Assembly (NCBI GenBank): GCA_902795875.1
Contig: CADBND010000182.1
Span: 1 to 5,687 of the forward strand
Reading direction: 5' to 3'
From: an uncultured Erysipelotrichaceae bacterium
GTDB taxonomy: Bacteria > Bacillota_I > Bacilli_A > Erysipelotrichales > Erysipelotrichaceae
Length of the DNA: 5,687 nt
Shown: one piece after another, positions 1 through 5,257 of the stretch
How positions within the stretch are numbered: position 1 is the first letter of the stretch
How the letters are laid out: each line of letters starts with the position of its first letter
Translations under genes and position numbers: made by a program
Notes under the pieces: model-generated
What the model was told of the DNA's origin: nothing
What the model saw: the letters and a program-made list of their open reading frames with translations, nothing else
Database searches by the model: none

Positions 1-85
1 GCACCAGTGGCGGAATAGGTAGACGCGCACGTTTGAGGGGCGTGTGGGAAATCCCATGCGAGTTCAAGTCTCACCTGGTGCACCA
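1..85 (+). tRNA. tRNA-Leu, anticodon GAG
   Basis: This is a complete class II tRNA gene that should read CUC and CUU leucine codons. The acceptor stem pairs 1-7 with 75-81 at all 7 positions. The discriminator base is A82, as leucyl-tRNA synthetase expects, and CCA is encoded at 83-85. The D-arm stem is 10-12 with 24-26, with GG at 18-19. The anticodon stem is 28-32 with 40-44 (one T-G pair), and the loop at 33-39 places GAG at 35-37. The long variable arm (TGGG 45-48 with CCCA 53-56) confirms the Leu/Ser/Tyr class. The T loop is 63-69. The T stem 58-62/70-74 has one C59-A73 mismatch. The gene starts at the first base of the window, so any promoter or preceding tRNA genes cannot be seen. It is transcribed towards the protein operon and ends at the hairpin at 94-123. 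Confidence 0.97.
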
Positions 86-93
86 TTGAAAAG

Positions 94-123
94 AAAAGGC
101 ACGGATCGATCCGTGCCTTTTTT
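94..123. terminator. Bidirectional intrinsic terminator between tRNA-Leu and the - strand operon
   Basis: The 28 bases at 94-121 form a perfect palindrome. As RNA this folds into a GC-rich stem (GGCACGGA at 98-105 with TCCGTGCC at 110-117) and a four-base TCGA loop. On the + strand the stem is followed by six T residues (118-123), ending the tRNA transcript. On the - strand the A-rich run at 91-97 reads as a T-rich tail, ending the protein operon whose last stop codon is at 124-126. The hairpin therefore fills almost the whole gap between two convergent units and probably serves both. Confidence 0.9.
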
Positions 124-558
124 CTATCTTTTTTCTTTTTCTTCTATTCTGCTTTTCAGAAGCAGATAACGTTCATACTTTTCTTTCTTTCCGAAATGGA
201 CTTTTCTGTCCTGCTTTTCCGCATTCTCATAATCAAGCGCATCCTGAAACTGTTCGCTGGTCAGATCGAAACGTATCCCGTTCCATACATTGAAACAGTG
301 AAAGTTTCCATCAGGAAGTTTTACCCCATACACTTCTCCGCCGATAATATCCTGGACCAGAAAGGAAGTGATGGAACACTGGCCAAGGCTCGGATCATCT
401 TTTGACCAGTCTTTTGCCATACGCGGTGCACAGGTCTTTTCACACCAGGAGCCCTTGAAGACATCATAGAGATCGTCGATCGAATGAATATGCGGGTATT
501 CCTCGTTCACGATCTTCGTCTTGCCATATTCGTGGCCATAGTAAGGACGTTTCGTCAT
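124..558 (-). CDS. YunG-family protein of unknown function
   Basis: This 144-residue protein has no signal peptide or membrane segment, so it is probably cytosolic. I recognise the YunG pattern of Firmicutes: a tryptophan-rich lead-in (W38, W51), then GQCSITSFLVQD at residues 59-70 followed by IIGGE, then FHCFN near 86-90 and RFDLTSEQF near 96-104. No biochemical role is established to my knowledge. Cys61 at the start of a predicted helix, then His87, then Asp98 follow the Cys-His-Asp order of papain-like or transglutaminase-like folds; a catalytic role is inference. Cys39 and Cys43 (WCEKTC) are additional cysteines. The C-terminal 35 residues are highly charged (Lys/Glu rich) and probably helical. 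The ATG at 556-558 overlaps the stop of the MazG-like gene by 4 nt (ATGA) and has no clear Shine-Dalgarno sequence, which suggests translational coupling. It is the last gene of the operon; the TAG stop abuts the terminator. Confidence 0.8.
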   Translation of the reverse strand: MTKRPYYGHEYGKTKIVNEEYPHIHSIDDLYDVFKGSWCEKTCAPRMAKDWSKDDPSLGQCSITSFLVQDIIGGEVYGVKLPDGNFHCFNVWNGIRFDLTSEQFQDALDYENAEKQDRKVHFGKKEKYERYLLLKSRIEEKEKR

Positions 559-875
559 CTGTTCATCGACCGATCCGGATCAAATCCCTGAGGAAAACGC
601 TTTTTCAGCTTTTCGATATTGGTCTTAAAAACTTCATCCAGTTCGATATCCAAAGCTGTAGCCGCCTCTGCCAGATACCAGGCGATGTCGCCAAGTTCTT
701 CAATCATTTCATCTTTATCGAGGCCATGTCCCTGAAACAGATGCTTCTTGACCAGGTCTGTCGCCTCACCCGATTCGGCAGAAAGCCCCATCACCGCGTT
801 GATGATAATCCTGTCTTTTTCGATCTTTGGATTCAGTGTCATCATCGCCAGTTTCTGATACTCATTTATTTCCAT
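555..875 (-). CDS. MazG-like nucleotide pyrophosphohydrolase
   Basis: This 106-residue, all-helical protein belongs to the MazG-like / all-alpha NTP pyrophosphatase superfamily, which cleaves (d)NTPs to (d)NMP and pyrophosphate with Mg2+. The signature acidic residues are present: ExxE at Glu34-Glu37 (in GLSAESGEATDLV) and ExxD at Glu60-Asp63 (in EMIEELGDIAWYL), followed by the family's N-I-x-K-L-x-x-R element (Asn86 to Arg93). It carries one MazG domain only, like short phage and Firmicutes forms and unlike the two-domain E. coli MazG. The exact substrate (dCTP, damaged dNTPs or other) cannot be read from sequence. Its ATG is 5 nt after the rsmI stop, with a good AAAGGAAGG ribosome binding site about 9 nt upstream, inside the end of rsmI. 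The downstream YunG-family gene overlaps its stop by 4 nt. A house-cleaning role is inferred from the family. Confidence 0.88.
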   Translation of the reverse strand: MEINEYQKLAMMTLNPKIEKDRIIINAVMGLSAESGEATDLVKKHLFQGHGLDKDEMIEELGDIAWYLAEAATALDIELDEVFKTNIEKLKKRFPQGFDPDRSMNR

Positions 876-880
876 GTGAA

Positions 881-1714
881 CTAGCCTTCCTTTCTTTTGA
901 GATAGGCATTGTAGAGATTGTTTTTTGAGACACCGTATTTCTTTGCGATCTCATTGACCGCATCTTTGACACGGTTCCCATCCTGAACCGATCCTTCGAT
1001 CAGATCCAGGAGTTCCTCTTCGGCAGGGATCTCTTTTTCCTGACATCCCTCGATAAGCAAGACCATTTCACCCTTGAGGTCATGAAGCATACACAGTTCG
1101 GAAAGCCTTCCTCTGTAATACTGTTCATGCAACTTGGTCAGTTCTCTGGCGAGACACGCTTTCCTGTCACCCAGTACCTCTAAAGCCAATTTCAAGGTCT
1201 TTTCGATCCGATGCGGTGCTTCATAAAAGATCATCGTATACGGGAACAGTCTCAATTCCTGAAGTTCCTTTCGTGCCTGCGACTCCTTTGAATTGAGAAA
1301 ACCGTAGAAGAGATAATGATTGGCCGCCAGACCCGATGCGACCAGCGCATTCAATGCCGCATTGGGACCCGATACTGTTACAACATCAAAACCGTTATCT
1401 ACCGCCTCATTCACCAACAGATAGCCCGGATCGGAGATCAAAGGATAACCCGCATCCGAGATCAGAGCAACATTTTTACCTTCCGAAAGAAGAGAGATGA
1501 TCCCTTTGGATGATTCTCTCTCATTGAAGTTATGGTAGGAGATCGTCTTGGTATGGATATCGAAATGCGACAAAAGCTTTTGCGAATTGCGCGTATCTTC
1601 GCAAGCGACCACATCCACCTCTTTCAGTACATTAAGTGCCCTTTCGGAGATCTCCGAGAGATTGCCGATCGGGGTGGCCACAAGAAAAAGTGTGGCCTTA
1701 TCTTCAGGCAACAC
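881..1714 (-). CDS. rsmI: 16S rRNA (cytidine(1402)-2'-O)-methyltransferase RsmI
   Basis: This 277-residue protein of the tetrapyrrole (corrin/porphyrin) methylase superfamily uses S-adenosylmethionine to 2'-O-methylate C1402 in the 16S rRNA decoding centre. Family hallmarks appear in order: VATPIGNL at 12-19, CEDTR at 38-42, ISDAGYPLISDPG at 85-97, VSGPNA at 114-119, FYEAPHRI at 163-170 and ELTKLHE at 191-197. The length is normal for the family. A C-terminal helix-turn-helix-like segment (about 249-274, NEIAKKYGVSKNNLY) matches the usual RsmI tail. The start is a GTG (1712-1714) supported by an AGGAG site 6 nt upstream, placing the first motif about 12 residues in, as in relatives; a TTG one codon later is the only close alternative. 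The gene overlaps the end of ricT by 11 nt, so the two are probably translationally coupled. Confidence 0.96.
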   Translation of the reverse strand: MLPEDKATLFLVATPIGNLSEISERALNVLKEVDVVACEDTRNSQKLLSHFDIHTKTISYHNFNERESSKGIISLLSEGKNVALISDAGYPLISDPGYLLVNEAVDNGFDVVTVSGPNAALNALVASGLAANHYLFYGFLNSKESQARKELQELRLFPYTMIFYEAPHRIEKTLKLALEVLGDRKACLARELTKLHEQYYRGRLSELCMLHDLKGEMVLLIEGCQEKEIPAEEELLDLIEGSVQDGNRVKDAVNEIAKKYGVSKNNLYNAYLKRKEG

Positions 1715-2552
1715 TTCCTTCTCCTTTTTCCTTTTTGACAGGCTTGTTGTACTTACCCTTCTTTACCAGATCCTCAAGGCTGATGAAGATCGCATGATCG
1801 GCATTCTCCAGCTTGCAGTTCTTGGCGATGACGTTCATTGAAGTGATGCGGTATCTCTCGCCCTCGTATTCGACCTGGGAATTCATCTTCGGCAGATCCT
1901 TCCTGAGATCCTTATAGACATCATCCTCGAAACGCAGACAGCACATGAGATTTCCGCACTGTCCGGAAAGTTTCTGGATGTTTAACGCAAGCAGCTGGTT
2001 CTTTGCCATATTGATCGAGATCCTGTCGAAATCACCGATGAATCTGGCACAGCACAGTTCTCTGCCGCATACACCGATCCCGGACACCATTTTAGCCTTA
2101 TCGCGCGTACCGACCTGACGCAGATCGATGCGGCAATGGAAGATGGAAGCCAGGACCTTCAGCAGTTCACGGAAATCCACTCTGTCGTCAGCCAGATATG
2201 TGAACGTGATCTTGGCTCTGTCAAGAGTGTATTCCGCAGAAATGACATTCATATTCAGATTGAGATTATCGGATTCCTCCTGACAGATCCGTTTCGCCTG
2301 AACGGAGTCGTTCTTATTTCTGTCAAACTGCTTCTTATCACGATCATTGCCCTTTCGAATGATCGGCTTGATCTCCAAGGAAACATTGGGCTTCTCGAAA
2401 GGATCGGAAACCACCGTTCCGTATTCCATACCTCTCTGTGTCTCAACGACGACCGGATCGCCGTTCTTGATCGAATCATCGGTCGTAGAGAATGTGTATG
2501 TCTTGTTTGTCGTTTCAAATCGAACAGATATATATTTTAAATTTTCTTCCAT
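1704..2552 (-). CDS. ricT: PSP1-domain protein RicT (YaaT), RNA-maturation factor
   Basis: This 282-residue protein contains the PSP1 domain. In B. subtilis RicT joins RicA (YmcA) and RicF (YlbF) in the Y-complex, which carries Fe-S clusters and directs RNase Y in maturing certain polycistronic mRNAs; it also affects competence, sporulation and biofilm formation. Here the cysteine pattern is intact: Cys140, GVCGRELCC (Cys162, 167, 168) and GQCGNLMCC (Cys199, 204, 205), giving two C-x4-CC groups suited to Fe-S binding. The N-terminal part (1-65) is the expected beta-rich domain with GDPVVVETQRGMEYGTV at 31-47. The tail (264-279) is lysine rich. The ATG at 2550-2552 has a GGTGAG site just upstream and lies 13 nt after the holB stop. 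B. subtilis also has holB directly before yaaT, but the yabA gene that follows there is absent here. Confidence 0.95.
   Translation of the reverse strand: MEENLKYISVRFETTNKTYTFSTTDDSIKNGDPVVVETQRGMEYGTVVSDPFEKPNVSLEIKPIIRKGNDRDKKQFDRNKNDSVQAKRICQEESDNLNLNMNVISAEYTLDRAKITFTYLADDRVDFRELLKVLASIFHCRIDLRQVGTRDKAKMVSGIGVCGRELCCARFIGDFDRISINMAKNQLLALNIQKLSGQCGNLMCCLRFEDDVYKDLRKDLPKMNSQVEYEGERYRITSMNVIAKNCKLENADHAIFISLEDLVKKGKYNKPVKKEKGEGSVA
1721..1725 (-). promoter_or_regulatory. rsmI: Ribosome binding site that fixes the GTG start of rsmI
   Basis: On the - strand this reads AGGAG in a purine-rich stretch (AAAAAGGAGAAGGAA), 6 nt before the GTG at 1712-1714. It lies inside the last codons of ricT. 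There is no ATG nearby in the rsmI frame, so this site is the main evidence for the non-ATG start. Confidence 0.75.
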
Positions 2553-2565
2553 AACTCACCTTTTA

Positions 2566-3534
2566 TCAGATATATGATATTATCTCATAACTGACCGCGT
2601 CAAACACGAGCTTTCTTTCCGCATTCATCGCGACCTTGTCTTTCGCCCGTACAAAAATATCCAGCAGTTTCCCGGCATCATGTGCCGCGATCTTATCCAG
2701 ACAACCGTCGTATTCCTTATCGCCGACCCTCACTCCCTGCAAAGCATCATCGATCATACGAATCATGATCGAAAGATAGCGATCGACGCACTTTCGGAAA
2801 TCATCGCGATCCCTGAACACCGTATAAAACTCCTTGTAGAAAAGAAGCGGAAGATGCTTTTTGTCATCCAGATCATCGATCGTCCTGTATACATATTCTT
2901 TCGCATTGAGATAATGGGGATCATTGAGATCAAGATCGGGATCGAAACCGTGCAGGATAGCGGAAAGAAGATAGGCATCCACATGATCGAAACCTTTTTC
3001 CTCGTACTTGCCGATCAGAAAAGAGAAGTCTCTGGTCAAAAAAGGGATCTCCTGACAGCGGGAAACGATCGTAGGCAGCAGATCTTCCTTGTGATCGGTG
3101 ATGAAGATGCCGTATGTGTTGGAACTTGACGGCTCTTCCATGAACTTCAGGATCATGTTCAGGACCTTGGCAGAAGAATTGTTTATGTTTGCCAGGATAT
3201 ATACCTTCTTGCCTGAAGCCTCCAGAGAAGTCCTGGAAAACTCGTCCAGGATCTTGTCGACATCATCCTTTTTGATCAAAGAGGAATAGCCATCCACAAA
3301 GATCACATCGAAATAGGAGCCGTTACGGATCCGCCGACACGTGGAACAGGTCTCACAGGCAAAATCGTCCTTCCCCTCTACGATCGACTGTGCCAGCAGA
3401 TATGCCGCTTCGATCTTTAAAGGATTGTATTCACCAGAAAATAAGTAGCTGTGCGCTACTTTCTTGTTTTTCAATGCGTTCTCTATGCTGCGGTAAGCGA
3501 TCGGCTCGCTTTCCCTAAGCTGATCTCTTATCAT
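2566..3534 (-). CDS. holB: DNA polymerase III, delta' subunit (clamp-loader)
   Basis: This 322-residue AAA+ family protein acts in the clamp loader that places the beta sliding clamp on primed DNA. Evidence is the N-terminal HSYLFSGE (28-35, the usual H-A/S-Y-L-F-G start), a Cys cluster C60-x2-C63-x2-C66 (zinc module), LKFMEEP at 129-135 and the SRC motif at 158-160 (IVSRCQEIPF), typical of delta'. The Walker A loop is degenerate (GEYNPLK instead of GxxGxGK), consistent with delta' not hydrolysing ATP. The first zinc cysteine, seen before this cluster in the E. coli and B. subtilis proteins, is missing. The C-terminal half is divergent, as is normal for this subunit. The ATG overlaps the end of tmk by 20 nt and has only a weak GGA upstream, so coupling to tmk translation is likely. 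The gene after it is ricT, as in B. subtilis. Confidence 0.93.
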   Translation of the reverse strand: MIRDQLRESEPIAYRSIENALKNKKVAHSYLFSGEYNPLKIEAAYLLAQSIVEGKDDFACETCSTCRRIRNGSYFDVIFVDGYSSLIKKDDVDKILDEFSRTSLEASGKKVYILANINNSSAKVLNMILKFMEEPSSSNTYGIFITDHKEDLLPTIVSRCQEIPFLTRDFSFLIGKYEEKGFDHVDAYLLSAILHGFDPDLDLNDPHYLNAKEYVYRTIDDLDDKKHLPLLFYKEFYTVFRDRDDFRKCVDRYLSIMIRMIDDALQGVRVGDKEYDGCLDKIAAHDAGKLLDIFVRAKDKVAMNAERKLVFDAVSYEIISYI

Positions 3535-4150
3535 GAATCAATTCCAGTACCCTGTTCATGGACTCTTCGATCACTTCTTCCTTGGAAGCGGAAGCATCCA
3601 CGATCGTGATCCTGTCGGAAAAACGGCGCAGGACCTCACGATATCCTTGCGAAACGCGATGATGGAAATCGATCGATTCCTGATCCAGACGATCCTTGAA
3701 ATCCCTGTTTGATAGACGGTCCAGACCGACCTGTTCATCCACATCAAGATAGATCGTCAGATCCGGATAGGTATTGTCGATCGCAAAAAGATTGATGGAA
3801 AGGACTTCATCAAAACCAAGCTGTCTTCCAAAACCCTGATAAGCCAAGGAAGAATCCAGGAATCTTTCACAAATTACAATCTTCCCCTCTTCCATCGCCG
3901 GAAAGACCTTCTCCACAAGATGCTGGCGACGGGAAGCGGCATACAGCAAAGCCTCCGTCTTGGCATCCATCATCGTATTCTTCGGATGAAGTATGTTCTT
4001 TCGGATATCCTCCGAGATCGCGATACCGCCCGGTTCTCTGGTATGTATGACATCATAGCCCATTTCCGCAAGTCTTTCGCATACTGCGGTAGCGACAGTC
4101 GTCTTTCCCGAACCGTCAGGACCTTCGAAAGTGATAAATAAGCCCTTCAT
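3515..4150 (-). CDS. tmk: Thymidylate kinase (dTMP kinase)
   Basis: This 211-residue cytosolic enzyme phosphorylates dTMP to dTDP with ATP, an essential step in dTTP supply. The family motifs are complete: P-loop EGPDGSGKTT at 9-18, TREPGG at 37-42 (substrate-binding DR/REPGG motif), ERFLDSSLAYQG at 95-106, and an arginine/lysine-rich LID near 144-156 (DRLSNRDFKDR). The P-loop has no arginine while the LID has several basic residues, which fits the type II bacterial class. The length matches the family. The ATG at 4148-4150 shares one base with the stop of the preceding small gene (TGATG), with a GGAG about 11 nt upstream inside that gene. The end overlaps holB by 20 nt. Unlike B. subtilis, yaaQ and yaaR do not lie between tmk and holB. 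Confidence 0.97.
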   Translation of the reverse strand: MKGLFITFEGPDGSGKTTVATAVCERLAEMGYDVIHTREPGGIAISEDIRKNILHPKNTMMDAKTEALLYAASRRQHLVEKVFPAMEEGKIVICERFLDSSLAYQGFGRQLGFDEVLSINLFAIDNTYPDLTIYLDVDEQVGLDRLSNRDFKDRLDQESIDFHHRVSQGYREVLRRFSDRITIVDASASKEEVIEESMNRVLELIHDKRSA

Positions 4151-4455
4151 CAGTTAAGTTTCTCCGGTTTCGGCATAAAGGTACGCTCTACGGCATCCAT
4201 GATCTGTTTCTTGATCATCTCGTATTCGTCGTAAGTCAGATCGATCTCATCGGGACCCGCGATCCGCACAGATGTTTTCGGTGGAGCCGAAAGCATCGAC
4301 AAAACATCCTCCAGTTGTTCATAGAGTTCTATAGGCATAACGGCGTATCTTTCTTCGCCATTCTCCTCAATAAAAAGGATGTCATTTCCCCCTAGCGAAT
4401 GTAATTCCTCTTCGATCTGGGAGATTCTTTCAATATCTATATTCATATCATCCAT
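4150..4455 (-). CDS. Small protein resembling Phd/YefM antitoxins; role unknown
   Basis: This 101-residue acidic protein has no membrane segment. Residues about 8-55 resemble the Phd/YefM antitoxin fold: a helix (ISQIEEELHS), a strand pair (DILFIEENGEERYAVMPI, like the VLITRNGKPVAVLVP pattern) and then a helix starting with ELYEQLEDVL. The resemblance is by eye and moderate, and the N-terminal segment of classical Phd proteins is short here. The C-terminal half (about 56-101) has TYDEYEMIKKQIMDAV, predicted helical and unrecognised. No toxin gene lies beside it; its neighbours are tmk and a helical unknown. ATG at 4453-4455 is chosen, 10 nt after the previous stop and with a weak AAGTGA upstream. 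An ATG three codons later (4444-4446), preceded by GGATGAT, is nearly as good. It could be a stand-alone regulator or simply a small conserved operon protein. Confidence 0.7.
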   Translation of the reverse strand: MDDMNIDIERISQIEEELHSLGGNDILFIEENGEERYAVMPIELYEQLEDVLSMLSAPPKTSVRIAGPDEIDLTYDEYEMIKKQIMDAVERTFMPKPEKLN

Positions 4456-4465
4456 ATTATATCAC

Positions 4466-5257
4466 TTATATGGTCCCGTCTCTTTTTTCACGCACCAGAT
4501 TGACGAATGTGAAGAAATCGGGGACTGAACCGATAAATTCATAACAATCCTCGACCGTCTGATAGAATTCCTTCTGTTTGCCATCATTCAGATCCAGATC
4601 CCACATATGGTCAAGATAAGAAGCGTATTCGATCTTCTCAAGCATTTCTTCACACACCTCCTGTGCCTTTCTTCTGTCGTCATGTTTCAATAAAGTCACG
4701 ATCAGCAGCAGAAAACTGTAAAGAGAAAGATCGCTGTCAAGAAACAGACGATAGAAATCATCCTTTTCTTCCAGGGAAGCATATATGAAAGAAAGCCGGT
4801 CGACCTGTCTTGGCGAAAAATCCTTTGTCAGCCGGATGATCTGTCTCTCCACTCTGGCGGCTCTTGTCATATTGTGGACATCCAGCAGGAATTCCACATA
4901 GAAGTCCAGTATTCGCAGATACTCTTCCTGCCGATAAGGATCAAGATCAGCAAACCCATTCAGTTCCTCGTAATAGGAACGGAAACGCTGATCGACATAT
5001 ATGTCCTCGGAAATAACGTAATAGACGAAGAAAGCCTCCAGACAGAAAGGATCATAGGAAAAAGACTGTTCCACCCTCTCCCGCAATTCCTTTTTCGACT
5101 CGAACATGATCCTGATCGCCTTCAGGGAATCAGAGTCAGCCTTTTGATCGACATGGTACTCTTTCCGGTTCTTCTTCGAAAAGAAATCCAGGAAATAGGC
5201 TTCTACGGTATCCTTGTGGTCCCTCAGACCCGCTATCATCCCATCAAAATCAGCCAT
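4466..5257 (-). CDS. Hypothetical helical protein, TPR-like
   Basis: I do not recognise a named family for this 263-residue protein. It is rich in Leu, Asp, Glu, Tyr and Phe, lacks a signal peptide or clear membrane segment, and reads as consecutive amphipathic helix pairs. SYDPFCLEAFFVYYVI near 67-82, the segment 112-143, and the pair near 175-210 (SLYSFLLLIVTLLKH then RKAQEVCEEMLEKI) look like degenerate tetratricopeptide or other alpha-solenoid repeats, which usually serve protein-protein contacts. No catalytic motif is evident. ATG at 5255-5257 lies within the last codons of the Nudix gene (8 nt overlap). A GGAGG lies about 12 nt upstream, farther than usual, but no other start codon exists in frame between it and the ATG, so coupling to the Nudix gene is likely. 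Codon style matches the neighbours, so it does not look transferred. Confidence 0.75.
   Translation of the reverse strand: MADFDGMIAGLRDHKDTVEAYFLDFFSKKNRKEYHVDQKADSDSLKAIRIMFESKKELRERVEQSFSYDPFCLEAFFVYYVISEDIYVDQRFRSYYEELNGFADLDPYRQEEYLRILDFYVEFLLDVHNMTRAARVERQIIRLTKDFSPRQVDRLSFIYASLEEKDDFYRLFLDSDLSLYSFLLLIVTLLKHDDRRKAQEVCEEMLEKIEYASYLDHMWDLDLNDGKQKEFYQTVEDCYEFIGSVPDFFTFVNLVREKRDGTI

Noticed and set aside
1..123. The tRNA-Leu 3' end as a possible phage or genomic-island attachment site.
   Set aside because: No integrase, direct repeat of the tRNA end or mobile-element gene is present; the neighbouring genes are housekeeping.
2136..2540. 134-residue open frame on the + strand opposite ricT.
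   Set aside because: It is antisense to a well-supported conserved gene, its translation has no recognisable motif, and it has the composition of a shadow frame. The same applies to the + strand frames at 2680-3129, 4874-5329 and the shorter ones.
4456..4461. TATAAT on the - strand just before the antitoxin-like gene, resembling a promoter -10 box.
   Set aside because: No TTGACA-like -35 at 16-18 bp (the position reads AAGAGA), and transcription would begin at or after the gene's own ATG. The 10 nt gap between genes fits an operon better.
4150..5257. A toxin-antitoxin pair made of the antitoxin-like gene and the upstream 263-residue protein.
   Set aside because: The larger protein shows no toxin fold or nuclease motif, is much longer than usual Phd/YefM partners, and looks like a helical repeat protein.
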